Positions 16,019 to 23,678 of a stretch of 25,340 bases of DNA are shown here, piece after piece (position 1 is the first letter of the stretch; every line of letters starts with the position of its first letter). The position numbers were made by a program, and so were the translations under genes. Location: NCBI GenBank assembly GCA_017548225.1, contig JAFYMV010000228.1, forward strand, positions 1 through 25,340, in the 5' to 3' direction. Below the pieces are notes generated by a model. The model worked only from the letters and a program-made list of their open reading frames with translations. It had not been told where the DNA came from and did no database searches. The stretch comes from Bacteroidaceae bacterium. GTDB lineage: Bacteria; Bacteroidota; Bacteroidia; Bacteroidales; Bacteroidaceae.

Positions 16019-17548
16019 ATGAAAACAAGCAAATATATTCTTTTGGCAGTAGCTATACTCTCTTTTGCCTCTTGCTACAGAGATGAAAGCACCGATGCAA
16101 CCTCCCCTATTGCAGAGATTTTTATTGACGAAAGCAACCTTGAAAAAGAGTACAATATACATAAGAACGATACGCTAATTATCAAACCCATAGTCACTCA
16201 ATCAAACAAGGCATTACCTTTGTCTTATAAATGGGAGCTTGACCAAAAGGTTGTTTCTGAGGAGAAGGATTTCTTCTATGTAGGTAACATGCTCGGTACA
16301 TATAGCGGACGACTGATTGTTGAGAACGAAGATGGTAAGGCCTTCTTCACCTTCATGCTGAACGTGAACTCCCCCTACGAGTATGGAATAACTGTACTCA
16401 GCAAAGATGCTGATGGACTTCCTCACATCGCCTTCATGCAGGAACCGATGAAGGAAGGAGATAAGAGAGAGTTCTACAGTGAGAACTGTCTGGAAAAGAA
16501 CAACCCTGGTGAAGCCTTCTCATCTAACCCTTCGGACATCGTACAAACAAAGGGTACGCTAATCGTAGCTTGCCAAGGTAACGACAGCGAGGAAGATGGC
16601 GCGGCAATCTACTTCTTGAACGAAAAGACCTTTGTCGTCGAGAACATCGTGAAGTCCAAAGAATACAAGACTTTCAAACCCACCAAATTATTCACCCCAG
16701 AAGAGAGCTACGACGGTAGCGCCTATCCCGTACTTTCTGCTGATGGAAAGATGTACTCTTTGCCCACATACAATGCGGTATTGCAACCCTCACACAATCT
16801 GTTGTCAACATACGCACAGACAGGATTTGTCATAGGTAATGCAATAAATAATGACATTATCTTATGGGACAATGAGGTAAATGGGCTCGTTTGTATCTAC
16901 AATGGCTATGGACCTTACTATTGTGGCGACAAATACTTGCTTACTCGCGAAAAACTTTCGGAAGACAAGTACTATAATGAGAGATTCAAAATTCTAAAGG
17001 GAGTAGCTACACTCGTGCCAATTAAAAAAACAGCGACACAGACATCACAGTCTAGACGCGAAGTACTCGTTTTAGCTCAAGCGGAAGACCACATACAAAG
17101 ACTCATCATCTCAACATTTTTCTGGAGACATATCGAAGGTACCGCAGCTGACTATGAAATATTAGTAAATGGCGGAAATTTCTCTAAAGTATCTGGAAGA
17201 AATTACTCACTTATTAATGAGAACACTCCATGTATTGCCAATGAAACCTACAGAACACTTTTGTTTGCTAATGGCAATACGGTCATGAAGTGGAAGTACA
17301 CAGGCGAGGATTGGCTTAATGATGCTGTTGATTTGCTTTCTGTGGGTAGTAAGGATGCTATCATCACCTCTTTTGAAATAAGTGACGACCACCTAAAGAC
17401 ATACGTAGCCTTTTATGAGCCCAACCAAAAGGGTAAGAACGGAAGTGTGTGGGTGTTTGACACAAACAACGGAAAGGTGCTCGAAAAGTACGACAACGTC
17501 TGCTACGAACCTGTAGAGGTCTTCTACAAGAAAAAGAACCAGGAATAA
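16019..17548 (+). CDS. PKD-like family lipoprotein
   Basis: A 509-residue lipoprotein with lipobox FASC (Cys19). I choose the start at 16019 because it gives a compact signal peptide (KTSKYILLAVAILSFASC) and does not overlap the previous gene. Upstream in-frame ATGs at 15962 and 15980 lie inside DUF4843 and would bury the signal. After Cys19 comes an Ig/PKD-like beta domain (about 35-120, LPLSYKWELDQ, GTYSGRLIVEN). A long domain follows with repeated strand patterns (GAAIYFLNEKTF, NDIILWDNEVNG, NGSVWVFDTNNGKVL), suggesting a beta-propeller. This is the usual partner of DUF4843 in SusCD loci and is probably a surface ligand-binding or docking protein. Its exact role is unknown. Confidence 0.83.
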   Translation: MKTSKYILLAVAILSFASCYRDESTDATSPIAEIFIDESNLEKEYNIHKNDTLIIKPIVTQSNKALPLSYKWELDQKVVSEEKDFFYVGNMLGTYSGRLIVENEDGKAFFTFMLNVNSPYEYGITVLSKDADGLPHIAFMQEPMKEGDKREFYSENCLEKNNPGEAFSSNPSDIVQTKGTLIVACQGNDSEEDGAAIYFLNEKTFVVENIVKSKEYKTFKPTKLFTPEESYDGSAYPVLSADGKMYSLPTYNAVLQPSHNLLSTYAQTGFVIGNAINNDIILWDNEVNGLVCIYNGYGPYYCGDKYLLTREKLSEDKYYNERFKILKGVATLVPIKKTATQTSQSRREVLVLAQAEDHIQRLIISTFFWRHIEGTAADYEILVNGGNFSKVSGRNYSLINENTPCIANETYRTLLFANGNTVMKWKYTGEDWLNDAVDLLSVGSKDAIITSFEISDDHLKTYVAFYEPNQKGKNGSVWVFDTNNGKVLEKYDNVCYEPVEVFYKKKNQE

Positions 17549-17561
17549 TAGACTGACATAT

Positions 17562-20375
17562 ATGCGCTTACTCACCGCTCTCATCCTATTGTTGAGCACT
17601 GTTGCCGCAAGTGCCCAGCAGCTCCCTATGGACCCTGCTGTGCGCTATGGTAAACTTAAGAATGGACTTACCTACTATATCAGTCCCAATAAGAGGGCCG
17701 CAGGAAAAGCGGAGTTCTACATCGTGCAGCGCGTGGGGTCTATCCTCGAAGAGGAGAACCAGCGAGGCTTGGCTCATTTCCTTGAGCACATGGCATTCAA
17801 TGGTACCAAGAACTTCCCTGAGAAATCACTGATCAACTTCTTGGAATCAAACGGTGTGCGATTTGGCGTAGACATCAATGCCTACACAGCCTTTGACCAG
17901 ACGGTGTACAGCATATCGAATGTTCCCGTACAGCGCACTGGGATGGCAGACTCATGCCTACTCATCCTGCACGACTGGAGCGGACACATCACCCTAGATG
18001 CCCAAGAGATTGATGCTGAGCGTAAGGTGATACACGAGGAGTGGCGCACCAAGCGCAATGTGCGCGACCGTATCTACGATCAGACACTACCTAAGCTATT
18101 CCCCGACAGCAACAGATATGCCTACCGCATGCCTATCGGACTGATGGAGGTGGTGGATAACTTCCCTCACCAAGCACTGCGCGACTATTATCACAAGTGG
18201 TATCGCCCCGACCTCCAAGCCATTATCGTGGCTGGCGACATAGATGCGAACCATATAGAGCAGCAAATTACAGAGCTTTGGAAAGATATTCCCCTCCGCA
18301 AAGATGCTGCAGAACGAATTTATTACCCAGTAGCAGATAACACTACACCTATCGTAGCCATTGGCACCGATGCCGAGCTGACTACAGGCACCCTACGCAT
18401 AAGCTACAAGTATGACCCACTGCCTGCCGACATGCGCCTCACCATGCAGGGGCGCAGAGAGGAGTACATCAGGGCCATCATCGTGGCGATGCTCTCTACA
18501 CGAATCCACAACCAAATGGCACAAGAAGAGGTGCCGAATGGCATTAAGGTAAGCTTCTTCGACGGTGACTACTCTTTGGCGATGACCAAGAAGGCCTTCT
18601 CGGCTACAGCCACCTTTGGTGGGGACAACTGGACACAAGCAATGAACGCGCTGATATACCAACTGAAGCGCACGATGGAGCATGGCTTTACCACTGAAGA
18701 GTTTGCACGCTCACAACAACAGATACAGGCATGGATACCTTCACTCGAAGCGGGCACAGGCAGCATCACCTCCAATGAGGCCCTTGTGCAGCGATGTATG
18801 GCACATTTCCTGCACCACCAGCCCCTACTCTCACAAGCCGAAGAGGCAAAGGTATACCGCTACATCCTTGATAGTGTAACATTGGCCGATGTGAACGCCC
18901 GATTCAACCAGTTCCTATACACTCCAAACGGTATGGCCATCCTACTACAAGGACAAGAGCGCAAGGGAAACACCTGGCCCACTGAAGCCGAAGTGATGAA
19001 GACTTACGAGCAGGCATGGAGCCAAAAAACAACCCCTTACAAGATTCCCGAGTTGGAGCCTGCACTTGAACTGATGCCCCAAAAGCCCCAAGCGGGAAGC
19101 ATCGTCAAGGAAAAGTATAACAAGACTTACGGCACGCACGAACTCCTTCTTGACAATGGAGCAAAAGTGATACTGAAGTCTACCGCTAGCAGCCGCGAAG
19201 AGATCAGACTGACAGCCATTAGTCATGGAGGAACATCATTGATGCCCGATGCCGACTACAACAACATCAATGCCATCAACGCCCTACCCTCATTAGGTGG
19301 TCTTGCCCACCTACCCAGCAAAGATCTTGGCCGTGCCATGCGAGGAGGCAGTGCTTCATACCAAACCAATGTGGGCACCCTCACCGAGTCGTTTACCGGT
19401 ACATGTCGCCCCACCGATGCCGAACAACTGCTGCAACTACTTCACCTGCGCTTCACGACAATGCGTCAAGACACTGCAGCCTTCGAGCGTTGGCAACAAC
19501 GAATGAGACAGACCGTAAGCCAGCGCATAGAGAGTCCCATGACACTCTTCAGCGACACATTGCGAGAGACCATGTATAAGCCTCATCCACGCAGCCGCAG
19601 AGCATCGTTGGACCTTGCCGATAGCGTAGACTATCACCGCACATGCCAGCTCTTCATGGAGCGCTTTGCCAATGCCGCAGACTTCACCTTCATCTTCGTA
19701 GGAAAGGTTGACATTGAGGCACTGCGCCCCCTCATCTGCCAGTATATAGCCTCATTGCCCGGCAATCCCAAGCAGAAAGAGCAGGCCAACCTCGCAGCCC
19801 TTCCCTCACTGAAACGCGGCAAGCATGTCACCCATATACAAATCCCCGAAGCAGGAGCAGCTACCATGGTAATATACAATATCTTGGCCAAGAAGCGCTA
19901 TAGCCAAAAGAACAGCATAGCTTGCTCTGTGCTCAGCGAGGTGATGAACACCCTCTGCACTGAAACCCTGCGCGAGCAGGAGGGAGGCACCTACAATGTA
20001 TCGGTAACCTCTCGCATTTCGCGCCAACCTGCCGATGAGCTAACGCTGATGTTCAACTTCAACACCAACCCCGAGCAAGCCGAGAAGCTCCTGCAACAAG
20101 CCATTTCCCTATTGGCCCAAGTAGCCACAGAGGGTCCCTCGCCCGAAGCCTTCAACAGCGCCCTCGAGTACCTAAAAAAGAGACATGCCGATTATCGAGG
20201 CTCCAATGCCTACTGGATGGAAACACTCACCGAGCAGATGCGCTACCAATCAGACGACATGCTCACCAATGACAAGGCACTGCAAGAGGTTACCCCCAAA
20301 GATGTGCAGAGCATAGCCCGCCGCTTGATCCGCTCCCCTCATACAGCAGAGGTCATCTTGAATGGCGCGCAATAA
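17562..20375 (+). CDS. M16 family zinc metallopeptidase (PqqL/FusC-like), exported
   Basis: A 937-residue peptidase with a type I signal peptide (ASA before Gln19, no lipobox), so it is expected to be soluble in the periplasm. The inverted zinc motif HFLEH (72-76) is intact, with Glu75 as base. The third ligand is probably Glu153 in ERKVIHEEW, 77 residues after His76, the usual spacing. The length fits a full clamshell of four M16 half-domains, the size of PqqL and FusC. The C-terminal half has REQEGGTYNVSVTSRI, the Arg/Tyr-type loop of M16. It is the last gene of the operon, 13 nt after the PKD-like lipoprotein, and is followed by a terminator. M16 enzymes degrade peptides and small proteins inside a closed chamber, which points to digestion of imported peptides. 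Confidence 0.93.
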   Translation: MRLLTALILLLSTVAASAQQLPMDPAVRYGKLKNGLTYYISPNKRAAGKAEFYIVQRVGSILEEENQRGLAHFLEHMAFNGTKNFPEKSLINFLESNGVRFGVDINAYTAFDQTVYSISNVPVQRTGMADSCLLILHDWSGHITLDAQEIDAERKVIHEEWRTKRNVRDRIYDQTLPKLFPDSNRYAYRMPIGLMEVVDNFPHQALRDYYHKWYRPDLQAIIVAGDIDANHIEQQITELWKDIPLRKDAAERIYYPVADNTTPIVAIGTDAELTTGTLRISYKYDPLPADMRLTMQGRREEYIRAIIVAMLSTRIHNQMAQEEVPNGIKVSFFDGDYSLAMTKKAFSATATFGGDNWTQAMNALIYQLKRTMEHGFTTEEFARSQQQIQAWIPSLEAGTGSITSNEALVQRCMAHFLHHQPLLSQAEEAKVYRYILDSVTLADVNARFNQFLYTPNGMAILLQGQERKGNTWPTEAEVMKTYEQAWSQKTTPYKIPELEPALELMPQKPQAGSIVKEKYNKTYGTHELLLDNGAKVILKSTASSREEIRLTAISHGGTSLMPDADYNNINAINALPSLGGLAHLPSKDLGRAMRGGSASYQTNVGTLTESFTGTCRPTDAEQLLQLLHLRFTTMRQDTAAFERWQQRMRQTVSQRIESPMTLFSDTLRETMYKPHPRSRRASLDLADSVDYHRTCQLFMERFANAADFTFIFVGKVDIEALRPLICQYIASLPGNPKQKEQANLAALPSLKRGKHVTHIQIPEAGAATMVIYNILAKKRYSQKNSIACSVLSEVMNTLCTETLREQEGGTYNVSVTSRISRQPADELTLMFNFNTNPEQAEKLLQQAISLLAQVATEGPSPEAFNSALEYLKKRHADYRGSNAYWMETLTEQMRYQSDDMLTNDKALQEVTPKDVQSIARRLIRSPHTAEVILNGAQ

Positions 20376-20395
20376 ACCATATACGATAAAATATC

Positions 20396-20434
20396 AAAGG
20401 CTCTTCCCTGCAGGGAGGAGCCTTTATCTTTTTA
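20396..20434 (+). terminator. Rho-independent terminator of the SusC operon
   Basis: AAAGGCTC-T-TCCC pairs with GGGA-G-GAGCCTTT around TGCA, giving a nearly continuous 13-bp stem with one T-G wobble. ATC and TTTTT follow. It lies 20 nt after the M16 stop and 27 nt from the miaB stop. On the - strand the tail is less T-rich, so it may work weakly in both directions. Confidence 0.85.
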
Positions 20435-20461
20435 TATTTATCAATAAGTCGCTGTTTTTAT

Positions 20462-21805
20462 TTACACCGGTTTGCCAATGAGGGTGGCAGAGCTGGCGTC
20501 GGTGATCTCTACCATTACGAAATCGCCTATGCGGTAGTTCTGCTTGTCAAACACTACGGTCTTGTTCTGCTCGGTGCGGCCGCAGAGCTGTTCGCGTGAG
20601 CGCTTTGAGTAGCCTTCGGCCAGTACCTCGTAGGTCTTGCCGATGCAGCGGCGGTTGCTCTCGGCAGAGAGTTCGTTCTGCACGGCGATGATTTCGTTCA
20701 GGCGGCGTATCTTCACCTCTTCGGCGATGTCGTCGGGCAGGTGGCGGCTGGCGTATGTGCCGGGGCGCTCGCTGTACTTGAACATGAATGCCGAATCGTA
20801 TTCGCACAATCGCATGAGCGAGAGTGACTCCTGATGGTCCTCCTCCGTTTCAGAGTGGAAGCCCGAGAAGATGTCGGTACTCAATCCGCAGTCGGGCACG
20901 ATGCGGCGTATAGCCTCTACACGCTCGAGGTACCACTCGCGGGTGTACTTGCGATTCATCAGTTTGAGCACGCGTGAGCTACCGCTCTGCACGGGCAGGT
21001 GGATGTGCTTGCAGATGTTGGGCACCTCGGCAATGGCCTGCAGTGTCTCATCGCTCATATCCTTGGGGTGCGAGGTGGTGAAGCGCACGCGCATCTGCGG
21101 AGCAGCAGCAGCCACCATGCGCAGTAGCATGGGGAAGGTGATGACCTCGCCCTCACGCTCGAAGCGGTACGAGTTTACATTCTGTCCCAGGAGTGTCACC
21201 TCCTTGTATCCCTTCTGTGCCAGGTCGTTCACCTCGGCGAGGATGCTCTCCACATCGCGGCTACGCTCGCGGCCACGGGTGTAGGGCACGATGCAGTAGT
21301 GACAGAAGTTGTTGCATCCACGCATGATAGACACGAATCCCGAGATGTGGTTGCCACAGATGCGCGAGGGGATGACATCGCGGTAGGTTTCTGTGGTCGA
21401 CAACTCTACATTCATAGCCTTCTCGCCTGCCTCGACCTGTGCTATGAGGTCGGGCAACGAGAGGTATGCGTCGGGGCCCGCCACGAGGTCCACGCCATAG
21501 TTTTCGATAAGGTTTTCCTTCACGCGCTCGGCCATGCATCCTACCACGCCGATGATGAGCTTGCGACCTTTCTTGCGCAAGGCGTTCAGTGCATCGAGTC
21601 GGTGCAATATCTTCTGCTCGGCATTGTCGCGTATGGAGCAGGTGTTCAGCAATATGGCGTCGGCCTTATCGAGATTTTCGCAGGGGTCATATCCTGCCAT
21701 CTTCATCACCGAAGCTATCACCTCACTATCGGCCACATTCATCTGACAGCCGTAGGTTTCTATGTATAGATACTTCGTACACTCCTTATCGTTCTGCATA
21801 GTCAT
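20462..21805 (-). CDS. miaB: tRNA-2-methylthio-N6-dimethylallyladenosine synthase MiaB
   Basis: Cytoplasmic radical-SAM methylthiotransferase that converts i6A37 to ms2i6A37 in tRNAs reading UNN codons. The 447-residue product shows the three domains in order. The N-terminal MTTase domain carries auxiliary cluster cysteines C20 (TYGCQMN), C56 (NTCSIR) and C90 (VGCMAE). The radical-SAM domain has CNNFCHYC (C164, C168, C171). The C-terminal TRAM domain is near 385-445 (GRTEQNKTVVFD, GDFVMVEI). The motif details (TYGCQMN, PYTRGRERSR) favour MiaB over MtaB or RimO. A second ATG two codons in (MQNDK) is an alternative start. Its promoter-like TATCTTCGC lies about 20 nt upstream. Confidence 0.96.
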   Translation of the reverse strand: MTMQNDKECTKYLYIETYGCQMNVADSEVIASVMKMAGYDPCENLDKADAILLNTCSIRDNAEQKILHRLDALNALRKKGRKLIIGVVGCMAERVKENLIENYGVDLVAGPDAYLSLPDLIAQVEAGEKAMNVELSTTETYRDVIPSRICGNHISGFVSIMRGCNNFCHYCIVPYTRGRERSRDVESILAEVNDLAQKGYKEVTLLGQNVNSYRFEREGEVITFPMLLRMVAAAAPQMRVRFTTSHPKDMSDETLQAIAEVPNICKHIHLPVQSGSSRVLKLMNRKYTREWYLERVEAIRRIVPDCGLSTDIFSGFHSETEEDHQESLSLMRLCEYDSAFMFKYSERPGTYASRHLPDDIAEEVKIRRLNEIIAVQNELSAESNRRCIGKTYEVLAEGYSKRSREQLCGRTEQNKTVVFDKQNYRIGDFVMVEITDASSATLIGKPV

Positions 21806-21825
21806 TGTAGTTTATATTTCAAGGT

Positions 21826-21834
21826 GCGAAGATA
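21826..21834 (-). promoter_or_regulatory. Probable -7 box for miaB
   Basis: TATCTTCGC on the - strand, the same TTCGC variant of the Bacteroidetes -7 box seen before the DUF2723 gene. A TTTTTGG tract lies upstream, but with a spacer of about 23 nt, slightly long. The leader would be about 15 nt. Confidence 0.45.
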
Positions 21835-21938
21835 CGGCTATTTTGCGAATAAATTGCCAAAAACCACGCTTTTAGATTTCTTTTCCTTGCTAAAAAGTGT
21901 GTAAATCTACTTTTTTCTTAAAAATTCAGGGTGTTTTC

Positions 21939-21969
21939 TTTGCCATTAGGAAAAAAAGCCTCAACTTTG
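21939..21969 (+). promoter_or_regulatory. Promoter with no downstream gene on its strand
   Basis: TTTG (21939-21942), a 19-nt spacer and CAACTTTG (21962-21969) match the Bacteroidetes promoter with one change in the -7 box. The next annotated + strand gene is more than 1 kb away, and a terminator-like hairpin follows within 80 nt. Confidence 0.55.
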
Positions 21970-21975
21970 CACAAA

Positions 21976-22050
21976 ACATTAGATTTTTTCATAGTTAAGG
22001 TTTAGGTTAAATGGAAGAGAGGGGCTGTGAAGTTCCTCTTTTTGTATTTT
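21976..22050 (+). ncRNA. Candidate small RNA of about 75 nt
   Basis: The interval between the promoter at 21939-21969 and the terminator hairpin at 22016-22056 would give a transcript of roughly 70-80 nt. It has an AU-rich single-stranded 5' half and a 3' hairpin with a U tail. The coordinates are estimates from the promoter and terminator. A short frame starting at 22011 runs past the hairpin into the antisense of the methyltransferase and is not a convincing peptide. I do not recognise a known RNA family. Its 3' end abuts the methyltransferase stop, so read-through would be antisense to that mRNA. Confidence 0.4.
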
Positions 22051-22056
22051 TTATGC
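22016..22056 (+). terminator. Terminator-like hairpin on the + strand
   Basis: AGAGGGGC (22018-22025) pairs with GTTCCTCT (22032-22039) around a six-base loop, with two G-T wobbles and further weak pairing outward. It is followed by TTTTTG and TATTTTTT. The U run is on the + strand only, so it does not end the - strand methyltransferase gene. A riboregulator or an antisense stop site are alternatives. Confidence 0.55.
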
Positions 22057-22058
22057 TC

Positions 22059-22862
22059 CTACGAGCGTGTCCTCAACTCCCAGAAGGCCACCGCTGCAGC
22101 CGCAGCCACATTGAGCGAGTCTACGCCATGCGCCATAGGGATGCGCACCACATGGTCGGCAGCGGTGATCACCTCGCGGGCAAGTCCATCCCCTTCGGTT
22201 CCCATCACGATAGCTAGCTTGGGCGCAGCTTTCAGTACGGGGTCGTCGATAGATACCGAGTCGTCGGTCAGCGCCATGGCCGCAGTGGCAAACCCCTCGG
22301 CGTGCATCTGTCCCTGTATATCGTCAATCCATGTCCAAGGCACGAGGAACACCGAGCCCATCGACACGCGTACGGCACGGCGGTTGAGCGGGTCGCAAGC
22401 CGTGCGAGTGAGCAGTACGGCATCGATGCCCAGCGCTGCCGCCGAGCGGAATATAGCCCCGATGTTTGTCGTATCGGTCACACCATCGATGATGACTACC
22501 CTGCTGGCACCCTTCACGATGTCTACCACATTGGGCATAGCAGGTCTGCGCATGGCACATAGCACACCGCGTGTCAAGGTATAGCCGGTGAGTGCAGCCA
22601 GCAGCTCGCGACTGCCCGTGTATACCGGCATGTCGGGATACCGGGCGATGATGTCGGCCGCATCGCCCGTGATATGGCGCTCCTCGCAGAGCAGTGCCAG
22701 CGGCTCGTGCCCCGCATCGAGGGCCACCCGTATCACCTTGGGGCTCTCGGCAATGAACACGCCCTTGTCGGGCTCTATGTCGCGGCGCAGCTGCGCCTCG
22801 GTAAGTGTGCTGAACACCTCCACGCCCGGATGGGCAAGCGATGTGATATGGATGATAGGCAT
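22059..22862 (-). CDS. TrmH/SpoU-family RNA 2'-O-methyltransferase
   Basis: SAM-dependent enzyme of the SPOUT knot fold that methylates a ribose 2'-OH in rRNA or tRNA. The 267-residue product has an N-terminal substrate-binding domain (about 1-105). The catalytic domain shows motif 1 (DGVTDTTNIGAIFRSA, with Asn133 and Arg139), motif 2 (MGTEGDGL, 220-227) and motif 3 (IPMAHGVDSLNVAAA, 241-255). All knot motifs are intact. The two-domain form resembles RlmB and the 23S rRNA methyltransferases more than tRNA Gm18 TrmH, but the target nucleotide cannot be assigned. It stands alone on the - strand with a TATCTTCG box about 35 nt upstream. Confidence 0.92.
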   Translation of the reverse strand: MPIIHITSLAHPGVEVFSTLTEAQLRRDIEPDKGVFIAESPKVIRVALDAGHEPLALLCEERHITGDAADIIARYPDMPVYTGSRELLAALTGYTLTRGVLCAMRRPAMPNVVDIVKGASRVVIIDGVTDTTNIGAIFRSAAALGIDAVLLTRTACDPLNRRAVRVSMGSVFLVPWTWIDDIQGQMHAEGFATAAMALTDDSVSIDDPVLKAAPKLAIVMGTEGDGLAREVITAADHVVRIPMAHGVDSLNVAAAAAVAFWELRTRS

Positions 22863-22895
22863 AGGCTTATGTACTGGGATCTATGGTTTCGATGG

Positions 22896-22903
22896 CGAAG
22901 ATA
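22896..22903 (-). promoter_or_regulatory. Probable -7 box for the RNA methyltransferase gene
   Basis: TATCTTCG on the - strand about 35 nt before the start at 22862, the third TTCG-type -7 box in this window. No good -33 box is present at the usual distance. It is divergent from the CYTH promoter about 80 nt away. Confidence 0.4.
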
Positions 22904-22979
22904 CACATTTATATCGACAAAAACGCGCGCCGCCCCACGATTCGCACATTTTTTGTCCCTTGTTTTGAAATAAAAGCCG

Positions 22980-22987
22980 TACATTTG
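22980..22987 (+). promoter_or_regulatory. Probable -7 box for the CYTH gene
   Basis: TACATTTG is a perfect Bacteroidetes -7 box, about 40 nt before the ATG at 23027. T-rich tracts with TTG occur upstream, but none is exactly 19-21 nt away. Confidence 0.55.
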
Positions 22988-23026
22988 CCTACACAACCCG
23001 TCACACACAAAGCAAAGAGGATTATT

Positions 23027-23503
23027 ATGAAAGAGATAGAGCGCAAGTTTCTCGTTACCGACGACAGCTACCGCACGCTGGCATACGACAAGTCAGACAT
23101 CATACAGGGCTACATCAGCAGTGGCAACGGCCGCACGGTGCGTGTGCGCACGCGTGGTGACAAGGGCTACCTCACCATCAAGGGCCCCTCTATCGATGGC
23201 ATCAGCCGCTTCGAGTGGGAGAAGGAGATCACCCTCGACGATGCCCGCGAGCTCTTCACCCTCTGCAGCGAGCGCATAGAGAAGACGCGCTACCTCGTGC
23301 ACAATGGTCCCCACACGGTAGAGGTCGACGAGTTTCATGGCGAGAATGAGGGACTCGTATTTGCCGAGATCGAGCTGTCCGATGTAGACGAGCCCTACAC
23401 CCTACCCCCCTACCTCGGCCGCGAGGTCACAGGCGACCATCACTACTATAACGCCTACATCTGCCGCCACCCCTACCATACATGGGAGGATGAGGTAGAG
23501 TAG
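23027..23503 (+). CDS. CYTH domain protein, probable inorganic triphosphatase
   Basis: A 158-residue cytoplasmic protein forming a triphosphate tunnel. The diagnostic ExExK motif is at the very N-terminus (EIERK, Glu3, Glu5, Lys7). Further tunnel-lining charged residues are visible in VRVRTRGDKGYLTIKGP (Arg37-Lys52 region), FEWEKEI, KTRYLV and EVDEFHG, with a late FAEIEL (112-117). Single-domain bacterial CYTH proteins of this size usually hydrolyse tripolyphosphate, so that is the likely activity; the physiological role is unclear. I set the start at 23027, preceded by AAAGAGGA about six bases upstream and by a promoter box. The open frame extends upstream to 22883, but that part would lie before the promoter. 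Confidence 0.92.
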   Translation: MKEIERKFLVTDDSYRTLAYDKSDIIQGYISSGNGRTVRVRTRGDKGYLTIKGPSIDGISRFEWEKEITLDDARELFTLCSERIEKTRYLVHNGPHTVEVDEFHGENEGLVFAEIELSDVDEPYTLPPYLGREVTGDHHYYNAYICRHPYHTWEDEVE

Positions 23504-23591
23504 CATGGTACAAAAATTTGTGCAAAATCCCGATGGAATGGACTTAATTCCCTCCCTTCCTACAATTTCCACCCACTATTAATGAGTAGCC

Positions 23592-23620
23592 ATCAGATTC
23601 ACTTCCCCTTTGAATCTGAT
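23592..23620. repeat. Perfect 10-bp inverted repeat between convergent genes
   Basis: ATCAGATTCA (23592-23601) and TGAATCTGAT (23611-23620) are exact reverse complements around a nine-base loop. It lies between the CYTH gene and the convergent hydrolase gene. Neither strand has a T run after it, so it is at best a weak terminator or an mRNA 3'-end stabiliser. Confidence 0.6.
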
Positions 23621-23678
23621 ATTAGACACATGTATATTATTCAGATGAGGCAGCACTGACAAAGGAGCAAATATACCC

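Noticed and set aside
22011..22217. 68-residue + strand frame starting in the candidate small RNA
   Set aside because: It runs through the terminator hairpin into antisense of the methyltransferase gene and has no protein-like features.
22883..23026. Longer N-terminus for the CYTH protein
   Set aside because: The ExExK motif must be near the N-terminus in this family, and the extra 48 codons lie over the promoter region.
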